Origin: Hyphomicrobiales bacterium
Lineage (GTDB): Bacteria; Pseudomonadota; Alphaproteobacteria; Rhizobiales; Xanthobacteraceae
Assembly (NCBI GenBank): GCA_021730825.1
Contig: JAKFYO010000377.1
Span: forward strand, 1 to 8,461
DNA length: 8,461 nt
Reading direction: 5' to 3'
Made by a program: the position numbers and the translations under genes. The stretch's first letter is position 1, and the number at the start of each line of letters is the position of its first letter. This document shows positions 1 to 6,607 of this stretch, in pieces. The notes beneath the pieces are model-generated. The model saw only the letters and a program-made list of their open reading frames with translations. It searched no databases and was not told the origin of the DNA.

Positions 1-1356
1 GCGCTGCGTTATTCGAAGACAGGCCGCGCGTTGCGCTCGATTGCGAGTAACCCCGATGCCGCACCGCTCGTTGGCGTCGATGTGAAACGCTACAGCGCAC
101 TTGCTTTCGCGTCGGGCGGCGCGCTCGCCGCCTGCGCCGGCATTCTGATTTCCATGTTCTTCGGCATGAACCCGACCACGGGTGCCGCCTTCACGATGAA
201 GGCGCTGATCGTCGTCGTGATGGGCGGCATCGGTCATGTCATGGGCGGCTTCGTTGCCGGCATCATGCTCGGGCTTGCCGAGCAGTTCGGCGCGTTGCTT
301 TTGAACTCCGGCCTGATCACGGTTGTCTCCTTCAGCCTCTTCTCGCTCGTGCTGTTGTGGAGGCCGGAAGGATTGTTCGGGGGGTCAGCGCGCACCAGCA
401 GCGGCCGTTCGATCCGAATCCCTAAAGAAATTATCGCGCTCGCCGTGCTCGCGGCACTGATCGTGGCCCCGCGCTACATCGACAGTTTCCGCCTCGCGCA
501 GCTCTTGGACATCTTCAAATACGTGGCGTTAGCCACTGGCTGGGCCTTCTTCTCGGGCCCTACGCGCTATATCTCGCTGGCAGCTTCTGCTTTCTATGGC
601 GTCGGCAATTACGCGGTCGCGGTGCTCGCGCCGGATTACGGCTATCTCTATTCGCTCGGCGCCGCCGCCGTCATCGGTATCGTGCTCTCCGCCTTCGTCG
701 GTCTTGCCACGCTGCGGCTGAAGGGCATGTATTTCGTGATCTTCACCTTCGGGCTTGCGACCCTCGTTCGCGAGATCGTCACCTGGTACGAAGCCAGCAT
801 TGCGGTGAAAGCCGGACGTTATCTCTATGGCCTGGAGGTCTTCACCAACGACGTAGCGCGCGACATCTATTATCAGTTGCTTGCGCTCTGCGTGTTCATC
901 GTCGGCCTCTGGCTGATCCGCGACCGCACGCGCATGGGATTCGCGATGAAGACGCTCGGCGCGGATGAGACCGTCGCGCGGCAGATCGGCATCAACACGA
1001 CGCGGCTCAAGATCGGCACGTTCGTAATCAGTGCGCTGGTGATGACGCTTGCCGGCGCGATCATGGCGCCGCGTTCGAGCTACATCGATCCGACCACCGC
1101 GTTCAACCCGACGGTGTCGTTCCTCACCGTGATCATGGCGTTGCTCGGCGGGGCTACTTCGGTGTGGGGTCCAATGCTTGGCGTGATCCCGCTCGTGCTA
1201 ATCCAGGACTGGATCTCGATCAATTTCCCGAATTATTTCTCGATAGTGCTCGGGCTCTGCTTCCTCGGCATCGTGTTCTTCATTCCGAATGGGCTACTGG
1301 GGCTCATACAGGACTGGCGGCGAAGATGGCGCGCGCGAAGGGACGGTGACGCATGA
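1..1356 (+). CDS. livHM: Fused LivH-LivM branched-chain amino acid-type ABC transporter permease (5' partial)
   Basis: Inner-membrane permease of a HAAT/Liv-family importer, which moves branched-chain amino acids or related amides and carboxylates. The frame is open from base 1, so the start lies upstream; the TTG at 31 is internal. It gives 451 residues in the window. Residues 1-127 are the C-terminal part of a LivH-type permease, with the cytoplasmic loop GRALRSIASNPDAAPLVGVD near residues 8-27 and the usual LivH ending RPEGLFG at 121-127. Without any stop, a LivM-type permease follows (about 135-451), with hydrophobic spans and a second coupling loop, GFAMKTLGADETVARQIGIN, at 313-332. Two coupling loops in one chain mean both half-permeases are fused. 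The LivM part has SGPTRYISLAASAFYGVG where many LivM proteins have a G-x-x-GQ-x-S-x-G motif, so it belongs to a divergent branch. The stop overlaps the livG start by 4 bp (ATGA), indicating translational coupling. The family is certain; the substrate is unknown. Confidence 0.92.
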   Translation, partial: ALRYSKTGRALRSIASNPDAAPLVGVDVKRYSALAFASGGALAACAGILISMFFGMNPTTGAAFTMKALIVVVMGGIGHVMGGFVAGIMLGLAEQFGALLLNSGLITVVSFSLFSLVLLWRPEGLFGGSARTSSGRSIRIPKEIIALAVLAALIVAPRYIDSFRLAQLLDIFKYVALATGWAFFSGPTRYISLAASAFYGVGNYAVAVLAPDYGYLYSLGAAAVIGIVLSAFVGLATLRLKGMYFVIFTFGLATLVREIVTWYEASIAVKAGRYLYGLEVFTNDVARDIYYQLLALCVFIVGLWLIRDRTRMGFAMKTLGADETVARQIGINTTRLKIGTFVISALVMTLAGAIMAPRSSYIDPTTAFNPTVSFLTVIMALLGGATSVWGPMLGVIPLVLIQDWISINFPNYFSIVLGLCFLGIVFFIPNGLLGLIQDWRRRWRARRDGDA

Positions 1357-2081
1357 GCGCACATGTCCTGAGTATCGCGAGCGTCTCGCGCCGCTTCGGC
1401 GGGCTGAAAGCCGTGGACCGCGTTTCCTTCTCGGTGCCGCGTGGCGAGATCATGGGACTGATCGGCCCGAACGGCTCCGGCAAGACCACGTTGCTAAACG
1501 TCATCATGGGTCGTCTCGCGCCCACCGACGGCACGATCCTGAAAGACGGCAAGCGTATTTCCGGACGCACGCCGGAGCAGATCTGCCGCCTCGGCGTAGC
1601 GGGCACATTCCAGCTCGTGCGCGTACCTGATGCCTTGAATGCGCGCGACAACGTCGCGGTCGCAGCCATGTACGGCAAACGCAAGATCGGCGTTTCCGCC
1701 TCGCGCGCAGAAGCCGAGCGGCTCCTGGACCGCGTGCAGTTCGAGGGCAACCTCGAAGCTCATGCCGACCAGCTCACTTATTTCGATCAGAAACGGATCG
1801 AGCTTGCCCGTGCGCTTGCCTGCTCGCCGGACGTGCTTTTGCTCGACGAGTGGCTCGCGGGCCTGAACCCATCGGAGTTAGAGCGCGGTATCGAGCTCGT
1901 GCATTCGCTGAAAAGCGAAGGCATCACTATCGTCATGGTCGAACACGTGATGCATGCGATCCGCTCGCTGTGCTCGCATGTGGTGGTGCTAAGCGCCGGT
2001 AAACTGATCGCCTCCGGCACTCCCGACGATGCGCTCGCAAACCCGGAAGTCATCCGCGTTTATCTCGGGGATGACCAATGA
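1353..2081 (+). CDS. livG: LivG-like ABC transporter ATP-binding protein
   Basis: Cytoplasmic ATPase that powers the adjacent Liv-type permease, normally as a heterodimer with LivF. It is 242 residues, close to family length (E. coli LivG is about 255). Visible motifs: Walker A GPNGSGKTT at 38-46, Q-loop Gln87, Walker B VLLLDE at 161-166, D-loop region AGLNPSE at about 169-175, and H-loop His198 (VEHVM). Two motifs depart from the usual form. The ABC signature region reads LTYFDQKR (141-148) instead of LSGGQ or the LivG-typical LSYGQ, and Walker B is followed by Trp167 where Pro is usual (DEW rather than DEP). The frame is intact and the key Lys, Asp, Glu and His are kept, so it is probably functional. 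It may be the degenerate partner in an asymmetric ATPase pair. It starts at the ATG inside the permease stop and overlaps livF by 4 bp. Confidence 0.93.
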   Translation: MSAHVLSIASVSRRFGGLKAVDRVSFSVPRGEIMGLIGPNGSGKTTLLNVIMGRLAPTDGTILKDGKRISGRTPEQICRLGVAGTFQLVRVPDALNARDNVAVAAMYGKRKIGVSASRAEAERLLDRVQFEGNLEAHADQLTYFDQKRIELARALACSPDVLLLDEWLAGLNPSELERGIELVHSLKSEGITIVMVEHVMHAIRSLCSHVVVLSAGKLIASGTPDDALANPEVIRVYLGDDQ

Positions 2082-2827
2082 TCGAGGCAAAAAATCTTTC
2101 GGTCTCGTACGGGCGCCACATCGCGCTCGAAGACGTTTCGATCAAGCTCGACCGCGGCGACGTCACGGTCGTGCTCGGCGCAAATGGCGCGGGCAAAACC
2201 ACGCTCGTCAACGCGCTTGCTGGCATGGTGCCGCTGTTGTCCGGCACCGTCATGCTCGATGGCCGCAACATCACGTTCGAGCCCGCGCATAACCGCGTGA
2301 AACTCCGGTTGGCTACCGTGCCGCAGGGCCGCGGCCTCTTTCCGGACATGTCGGTCGAGGACAATCTTTCGCTCGGCAGCTTCGTCTCGGACGACAAGGA
2401 CGAGATCGAATTCCGCCGCGCCGAAATCTTCCGCGTGTTCCCGCGCCTGAAAGAGCGCGCCAAGCAGGCATCGAGCACCATGTCCGGCGGTGAGCAGCAG
2501 ATGCTTGCGATCGGCCGCGCGCTGATGTCTTCACCCGCGTATCTGCTGCTGGACGAACCGTCGCTGGGACTTAGTCCGGTACTGACCAGCGAACTTTTCA
2601 AAACCATCCGCAAGATCGCGGACAAGGGTGTCGGTGTGTTGCTGGTCGAGCAGAATGCGCTGCAATCGCTGAAGATCGCAGAACAGGCGTATCTCGTCGA
2701 AACGGGGCGTATCGTCGATCAAGGACCCGCGCAGGGCCTGCGCTATGACGCAAGCGTCATCGACACGTATCTTGGCGGCAGAAAAGCCCTACCCGCGCCG
2801 GTAAAGCCGAAGCTGATCGGAAACTGA
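2078..2827 (+). CDS. livF: LivF-like ABC transporter ATP-binding protein
   Basis: Second cytoplasmic ATPase of the Liv-type importer, 249 residues (E. coli LivF is about 237). Motifs are canonical: Walker A GANGAGKTT at 34-42, Q-loop Gln83 (VPQGRGLFPDMSVEDNL, a LivF hallmark), signature MSGGEQQ at 135-141, and Walker B YLLLDEPSLGLSP starting at 155. The H-loop position is Gln192 (LVEQNALQSL), which is normal for LivF and not a defect. A short C-terminal tail after the YLGG sequence (about 15 residues, rich in Pro and Lys) exceeds the minimal family length. The start is set by the ATGA overlap with livG. It is the last gene of the operon, and its stop lies 37 bp from the stop of the convergent dctM. 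Together with the less canonical LivG it would form the ATPase dimer, in which this subunit supplies the intact signature motif. Confidence 0.94.
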   Translation: MIEAKNLSVSYGRHIALEDVSIKLDRGDVTVVLGANGAGKTTLVNALAGMVPLLSGTVMLDGRNITFEPAHNRVKLRLATVPQGRGLFPDMSVEDNLSLGSFVSDDKDEIEFRRAEIFRVFPRLKERAKQASSTMSGGEQQMLAIGRALMSSPAYLLLDEPSLGLSPVLTSELFKTIRKIADKGVGVLLVEQNALQSLKIAEQAYLVETGRIVDQGPAQGLRYDASVIDTYLGGRKALPAPVKPKLIGN

Positions 2828-2864
2828 TTTTACGCAGCCGTGAGCTCGTCCGGAAGCCGGCGCG

Positions 2865-4169
2865 TTACATCCGTGACGGCAGGAACAGCGAGAGCGCCGG
2901 AAAGATCACCAATAGTGCAAGCCGCACTAAATCCATCAGGATAAACGGCGTCACGCCGCGATAGATTTTCTGCAAGGAAACGTCCTTCGCAATCGAATTG
3001 ATCACGAATACGTTCATGCCGATCGGCGGCATGATCATGCCCAGACAAACTACCATCACGATAATGACGCCGAACCAGATCGGATCGAAACCGAGCGCGG
3101 TAACCACGACTTCGAATACGATCGGTACCGTGAGCAGGATCATCGCCAGTTCGTCCATCACCGCACCCAGCAGAATGTACATAACCAGGATGATGCTGAG
3201 GATGCCGTAAGGTCCGAGCGGCAGCGAAAGCAGGAAAGTGCTGAAATTCTGCGCGGCCTGTGTGATGACGAGAAGGTAGCCGAAAACAAAGGCGCCGATC
3301 ACGATCGTGAAAATCGCAGCAGAAGTACGCACACTGTTGATCAGGCATTCCATTACAATTTTTCGCGACATTCTTCCGCGCAGCCAACCGATGAAAAACG
3401 CGCCGCTCGCACCCATCGCCGCGGCTTCGGTCGCAGTGAAGAGACCGTAATACATGCCGCCCATAACGAAGAAGAACAAAAGCAAGGTCGCCCAGATGTC
3501 CTTGAGCGAATTGACCCTCTCGCTCCAGGGTGCCCGCGGTCCGCGCGGCATAAGCTCGGGGCGGAAATAACCGACAATCTGCACCGCGATCAGGTACATG
3601 AACGCGCCGAGCAGCCCCGGAATAACGCCTGCAATCAGCAATTTAGAAATGTCGGTTTCGGTAAGCACGCCGTAAAGCGCGAATATCACCGAAGGCGGAA
3701 TCATGATGCCAAGCGTTCCGCCGGCTGCGATCACACCGGTTGCAAGGCCGTCCTGATAGCCAGCCTTGCGCATTTCGGGGAGAGCCACCTGCGTCATGGT
3801 CGCCGCCGTTGCCACCGAAGAACCGTTGATCGCAGCGAACCCTGCGCAGGCCGTAATCGTCGCCATCGCCAGCCCGCCGCGGCGGTGTCCGAGCCAGGCG
3901 TTGCTGGCACGAAATAGTTCGCGGCTCATGCCGGCGGCGGTCGCAAACGCGCCCATCAGAATGAACATCGGGATGATGCCGAGATCCCAGTCGGTCACGT
4001 TGCGGATCGGCGACTGTGCGAGCAACGAGAGCGCGGGAACGCGGCCACTCAAGTACCAATAGCCGGCGACGCCCGCGATCGCCATGCCGATTCCGATCGG
4101 TACGCGAATGGCCATCAGCGCAAACAGGCCTACAAAAGCCGAGATGGCAACGACGGTGTTTTGGGTCAT
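2865..4169 (-). CDS. dctM: TRAP transporter large permease subunit (DctM)
   Basis: Large membrane subunit of a tripartite ATP-independent periplasmic transporter, which forms the ion-coupled substrate pathway for carboxylates. It is 434 residues, the normal family length, with about a dozen hydrophobic segments starting near residue 5. Family motifs are present: IPMFILMGAFA at 66-76, GFAAINGSSVATAATM at 110-125, GGTLGIMIPPS at 150-160, and GMIMPPIGMNVFV at 377-389. The start ATG follows the dctQ stop by 5 nt, with a weak GAG element about 9 nt upstream, so it is probably translated with dctQ. It is the last gene of the dctPQM operon and ends facing livF. The protein looks complete and intact. 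Substrate specificity is set by DctP and cannot be read from this subunit. Confidence 0.95.
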   Translation of the reverse strand: MTQNTVVAISAFVGLFALMAIRVPIGIGMAIAGVAGYWYLSGRVPALSLLAQSPIRNVTDWDLGIIPMFILMGAFATAAGMSRELFRASNAWLGHRRGGLAMATITACAGFAAINGSSVATAATMTQVALPEMRKAGYQDGLATGVIAAGGTLGIMIPPSVIFALYGVLTETDISKLLIAGVIPGLLGAFMYLIAVQIVGYFRPELMPRGPRAPWSERVNSLKDIWATLLLFFFVMGGMYYGLFTATEAAAMGASGAFFIGWLRGRMSRKIVMECLINSVRTSAAIFTIVIGAFVFGYLLVITQAAQNFSTFLLSLPLGPYGILSIILVMYILLGAVMDELAMILLTVPIVFEVVVTALGFDPIWFGVIIVMVVCLGMIMPPIGMNVFVINSIAKDVSLQKIYRGVTPFILMDLVRLALLVIFPALSLFLPSRM

Positions 4170-4174
4170 CAGGC

Positions 4175-4753
4175 TTACTCGACGCGCTCGATCTTATGTT
4201 CGCGCTCGACATTCTCTCCGCGCGCGAGGCGTATCAAGCGGATCGCGACAAGAATGGTGGAGAACAGAATTCCAACGGCCATGACGAGATGAAACGGCCA
4301 GAGCTTCAGGCGAAGGTCATAGGTCGCCTCACCACTCCAGTAGCCGCTCATAACCTTCACGCCGAGCATGTAAGTGAAAACGAGAAGAAACAGAAGAAGC
4401 ACGCCGGTTGCAAACAGGTCGATCAGACGCTTGCCTTGCGGTCCGGCCCAGTCCCAGAGGATATCGACCTTGATGTGATCGTTGCGGTAGCTCGTCGCGG
4501 CCAGGCCCCAGAAGATACAGATGCCGAGCGCGAGACAAGACAGGTGATACCATTCAGGAATCGTCAGTACGAATTTTAAGTCGGTGCGTTCCGTGATCCA
4601 GTTCAGGAAGTCGCCGAGACCGACACTGCCGCCGCGGATCATGACGTTGACGAAGACGATTGCAGTAACGGCGGCGAGGAAAATCCCCGCCGCCATTTCG
4701 GTGTAAGCGATCAGGCGCTCGATTGCGCTGTTTCGCTTCTTGACTTGCGCCAT
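4175..4753 (-). CDS. dctQ: TRAP transporter small permease subunit (DctQ)
   Basis: Small membrane subunit that pairs with DctM in the TRAP complex; 192 residues from the chosen start, within the usual range. Four hydrophobic segments are visible at roughly residues 18-38, 66-86, 109-131 and 150-170. The cytoplasmic-loop motif YRNDHIKVDILWD at 89-101 matches the DctQ hallmark (R-x-x-H-I-x-V-D). The frame stays open upstream to 4849, but that extra stretch lies inside the dctP coding region and reads as charged, non-membrane sequence. The ATG at 4753-4751 is therefore the better start: its A is shared with the dctP stop codon (TGATG, 1-bp overlap), typical of translational coupling. It lies between dctP and dctM in the standard operon order. 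Confidence 0.92.
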   Translation of the reverse strand: MAQVKKRNSAIERLIAYTEMAAGIFLAAVTAIVFVNVMIRGGSVGLGDFLNWITERTDLKFVLTIPEWYHLSCLALGICIFWGLAATSYRNDHIKVDILWDWAGPQGKRLIDLFATGVLLLFLLVFTYMLGVKVMSGYWSGEATYDLRLKLWPFHLVMAVGILFSTILVAIRLIRLARGENVEREHKIERVE

Positions 4754-5775
4754 CAGTAAGCTGCGTTCGCTTTTTTCAGTTCGTCCTTCAGCCCCTTCAG
4801 GATCGCGTCCGGATCGCCAACGTTCGCCTTCTTGATGTTCTCGGACCACACATTCGCGAGCGGCTCAGCGGCCTTACGCCACTGCGCGAGTTGCGTGTCC
4901 GTGATCTTGTAGACGGTGTGGCCCGTAGCGTTACGGAGCTTGTCGCGGCCGCCGGCTTCATACGCGGCCCACGGGGTTGCAACCTTCTCCGCCCATTCCG
5001 GCGAGCAGTGATCGTCGATGACCTTCTTCTGCGCCGGCGACATGCCGTCGTACTTCGCCTTGTTCATTACCCAAGCGAACGTCGTCGCGTAGAGCGGAAC
5101 ATCGAGATGAAATTTGGTCACGCTGTCGATCTTGAAAAGCAGGATCGAACCCCATGGGAACGTGATTGCGTCGGCAACGCCACGCTCCAGCACTTCGCGC
5201 GCTTCCGGCGCGGACGCCTGCACGTTGGTACCGCCGAGCAGCGTCACGAAAGACGCCATGGTGGCGTGGGCCGGACGGATTTTCATGCCCTTGATCTGGT
5301 CTGGCGTTTCGATCTTTTTCTTCGAGTGCAGCGCGCCGGGATCGTGCACGAAAGCGAGACAGAACTTCACGTCCTTCATCTCGTTCGCAGCATATTTCCG
5401 ATACCAGCGGTCGAGCGCGACCGAACCGCCGGTCGCATTGGCCATCAGGAACGGAAGTTCGCCGGCCGCGATGATCGGGAAGCGGCCGGGCTGATAGCCG
5501 GGATTGATGTAGGTCACGTCGGCAATGCCGTCGCGCGCCATGTCGTAGTGATCGGGCGCCTTGCCCAACTGCTGGGCGGGGTAAACCTGGAACGTAATGG
5601 TGCCGTTCGAAGCCTTCTGAACCGAAGCACCCCACTCTTCCATCGCTTTCTGAAGCGGATGTGCGGGCGGAACCCAATGTCCCATCTTCAAGTGAACCGG
5701 CTTGTCCTGAGCCGCTGCCGAACCGGCGATGCCGAGTGCGAGCACAGCTCCAAGCGCAGTCGCGCGCAACTTCAT
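4753..5775 (-). CDS. dctP: TRAP transporter periplasmic solute-binding protein (DctP)
   Basis: Periplasmic receptor that captures an organic acid and delivers it to DctQM; 340 residues, family length. The N-terminus is a Sec signal peptide: MKLR, a hydrophobic core to about residue 18, and AAA at 20-22 with likely cleavage before Gln23. The mature protein starts with the strand KPVHLKMGHWVPPAHPLQKA. TRAP family features include VYPAQQLGK (64-72), MARDGIADVTYINPG (79-93), PGALHSKKKI (146-155) and GMKIRPA (163-169). In characterised members the Arg of this last motif (here Arg167) binds the substrate carboxylate. Two cysteines in the mature protein, Cys139 and Cys257, are present. A strong ribosome site precedes the ATG by 6 nt. 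The gene is the first of the operon and is divergent from marR. The ligand is unknown; C4-dicarboxylates, 2-oxoacids and aromatic acids are all possible for this fold. Confidence 0.94.
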   Translation of the reverse strand: MKLRATALGAVLALGIAGSAAAQDKPVHLKMGHWVPPAHPLQKAMEEWGASVQKASNGTITFQVYPAQQLGKAPDHYDMARDGIADVTYINPGYQPGRFPIIAAGELPFLMANATGGSVALDRWYRKYAANEMKDVKFCLAFVHDPGALHSKKKIETPDQIKGMKIRPAHATMASFVTLLGGTNVQASAPEAREVLERGVADAITFPWGSILLFKIDSVTKFHLDVPLYATTFAWVMNKAKYDGMSPAQKKVIDDHCSPEWAEKVATPWAAYEAGGRDKLRNATGHTVYKITDTQLAQWRKAAEPLANVWSENIKKANVGDPDAILKGLKDELKKANAAY

Positions 5776-5781
5776 TGCAGT

Positions 5782-5788
5782 CCCTCCC
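5782..5788 (-). promoter_or_regulatory. Strong Shine-Dalgarno site of dctP
   Basis: On the minus strand the sequence AGGGAGGGACTGCA directly precedes the dctP ATG. The purine run GGGAGGG lies 6 nt from the start codon. It is the best ribosome-binding site in the window and supports the chosen dctP start. High expression of the binding protein relative to the membrane subunits, whose sites are weak and coupled, fits the usual TRAP pattern. Confidence 0.8.
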
Positions 5789-5829
5789 TTTTACACCGGC
5801 TTATTTTTTGGCGTTGCCGGTAATGTTTG

Positions 5830-5848
5830 GCCGATGTGTAACATCGGC
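5830..5848. promoter_or_regulatory. Perfect 19-bp palindrome, candidate operator of the dctPQM promoter
   Basis: The sequence GCCGATGTGTAACATCGGC has two perfect 8-bp arms (GCCGATGT / ACATCGGC) around a 3-bp centre. It lies 55 bp upstream of the dctP ATG and just downstream of the predicted -10 element, covering roughly +2 to +20 of the transcript, where a bound repressor would block initiation. Its core GT-GTA-AC fits the GT-N3-AC operator pattern known for FadR/FCD-type GntR regulators; no such regulator is encoded in the window. It could instead bind the adjacent MarR protein, or act as a 5'-end hairpin in the mRNA. The palindrome is seen directly; its role is inference. Confidence 0.6.
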
Positions 5849-5856
5849 GTTTGATT

Positions 5857-5865
5857 GTTATACCA
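5857..5865 (-). promoter_or_regulatory. Candidate extended -10 promoter element for dctPQM
   Basis: On the minus strand the sequence reads TGGTATAAC: a TG-N extension followed by TATAAC, five of six matches to the sigma-70 -10 consensus. No good -35 box sits at 17 bp; the nearest resemblance is CCGACA about 19 bp upstream, which an extended -10 promoter could tolerate. The start of transcription would fall near 5850, giving a leader of about 75 nt that begins with the 19-bp palindrome. Confidence 0.5.
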
Positions 5866-5969
5866 CGAAACTGTTGGTTATTGTCGGCCCCCGTGGCACC
5901 CAAGACGCTATCACCGGCGAAACAATAGGCCTGCCGGCTTTTAGCTTTTCTAATTGAGCCCGAGAGCGA

Positions 5970-6020
5970 TTGGGTTGTAAAGTGAATTAGTTGGGTACAA
6001 AACCAATTTTGGCTGGTACA
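5970..6020. repeat. Short repeats phased at 21 bp upstream of marR
   Basis: TTGGGT occurs at 5970-5975 and again at 5991-5996, exactly 21 bp apart. The two 21-bp units agree at about 14 of 21 positions by eye. GGTACA from the second unit (5994-5999) recurs at 6015-6020, again with a 21-bp step. A 21-bp period is two turns of the helix and places the copies on the same DNA face, as in cooperative regulator sites. The copies are short and imperfect, so chance is possible. Confidence 0.35.
5985..6008. promoter_or_regulatory. Imperfect 24-bp palindrome, candidate MarR operator
   Basis: Arms AATTAGTT (5985-5992) and AACCAATT (6001-6008) are inverted copies with one mismatch. They surround GG-GTAC-AA, whose centre GTAC is itself palindromic and shares the same symmetry axis (5996/5997). 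In all, 9 of 12 base pairs per half are symmetric. AT-rich imperfect palindromes of this size are typical targets of MarR dimers, and this one sits 65 bp upstream of the marR start. No convincing sigma-70 promoter for marR was found; TTGGCT (6009) with TAACTC (6031) is a weak candidate. Autoregulation is inferred, not shown. Confidence 0.4.
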
Positions 6021-6073
6021 CCTTCCCGAGTAACTCATTTCCGCCGCGCGAAACCTAGTGGACCAATAAAATA

Positions 6074-6586
6074 ATGAAACAAGAGCCTCTCTCCCGCAGC
6101 GCGGAAGCCGAAATCTCCTCGCCCCGGAAAAACGCAGCGAATGAGAATGTTGATTTCGGTCCGCTCGCGAACTGGGTCGGCTTTCACCTGCGGCTTGCGC
6201 AGACGGCATCCTTTCAGGCCTTCGTGCAGGAGGCGCGGGAAGTCGATCTCAGCCCCGGACGCTTTGCGACGCTGCTTCTGATCGGCCGCAATCCCGGCAT
6301 CAGCCAGACCGCGCTCGCAACGGCAAACGGACGGGACAAATCAACACTGACGCCAATTCTAGAAAATCTGGAACGCCGCGGCTTCATCGTGCGCGAAAAG
6401 ATGAAATCCGACCGCCGCAGCTATCAACTCACGCTGACCGACGCCGGCAAGAAGATGCTCGATCAGTTGATGGTCTGCGCCAAGCGCCACGACGATAACC
6501 TTGACCGCATCATCGGGCCGAAAGACCGCGCAAAATTTCTGAAGACCTTGCAGAAGATCGCGGCCGAGCTCGGACGCGGCGAATAA
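6074..6586 (+). CDS. MarR-family transcriptional regulator
   Basis: Winged helix-turn-helix regulator that binds palindromic DNA as a dimer and is usually released by a small aromatic or carboxylate ligand. It is 170 residues. The first 28 or so are polar and outside the family core. Helical dimerisation segments follow (about 30-55 and 125-170). The HTH spans about 75-103: GISQTALATANGRDKST, then the recognition helix and NLERRGFIVRE. The wing is KMKSDRRSYQLTLTDAG at 109-125, with the conserved Asp113-Arg114-Arg115. The ATG at 6074 is the only start in frame after the TAG at 6056; no clear Shine-Dalgarno site precedes it, so translation may be weak. The oxidoreductase gene begins 21 nt downstream in the same direction, and the TRAP operon diverges. 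It therefore most likely controls iorA and possibly dctPQM. The family is certain; the ligand is unknown. Confidence 0.93.
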   Translation: MKQEPLSRSAEAEISSPRKNAANENVDFGPLANWVGFHLRLAQTASFQAFVQEAREVDLSPGRFATLLLIGRNPGISQTALATANGRDKSTLTPILENLERRGFIVREKMKSDRRSYQLTLTDAGKKMLDQLMVCAKRHDDNLDRIIGPKDRAKFLKTLQKIAAELGRGE

Positions 6587-6592
6587 GCGCAC

Positions 6593-6598
6593 GGAAAG
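6593..6598 (+). promoter_or_regulatory. Ribosome-binding site of the iorA-like gene
   Basis: GGAAAG lies 9 nt before the ATG at 6608, within the 21-nt gap after the marR stop. It supports this start and co-transcription with marR. No promoter or terminator is visible in the gap. Confidence 0.5.
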
Positions 6599-6607
6599 AA
6601 AATCGAA

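Noticed and set aside
31..60. TTG at 31 as the real start of the permease gene.
   Set aside because: The frame is open to base 1 and the residues before it (ALRYSKTGRA) are conserved LivH loop sequence, so the gene begins outside the window.
2081..2827. LivF lacking the H-loop histidine (Gln192 instead).
   Set aside because: Gln at this position (VEQN) is the normal state in LivF proteins, so it is not a defect.
2828..2864. Possible bidirectional terminator between the convergent livF and dctM genes (CCGG-AAG-CCGG at 2850-2860).
   Set aside because: The stem is only 4 bp, the flanking bases do not extend it, and no T-run follows on either strand. The 37-bp gap holds nothing I can support as an intrinsic terminator.
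4754..4849. N-terminal extension of dctQ by 32 residues to an upstream start.
   Set aside because: The extension lies within the dctP coding region and is charged, not membrane-like. The TGATG coupling start at 4753 explains the gene better.
4891..5823. Long open frame (310 codons) on the + strand opposite dctP.
   Set aside because: It is antisense to a clear DctP gene with signal peptide and family motifs. Its translation is Arg/His-rich, without domain character, as expected from a mirrored GC-rich frame.
5941..5953. Inverted repeat TTAG-CTTTT-CTAA in the divergent region.
   Set aside because: The stem is only 4 bp and AT-rich, easily expected by chance, and fits no promoter or operator position.
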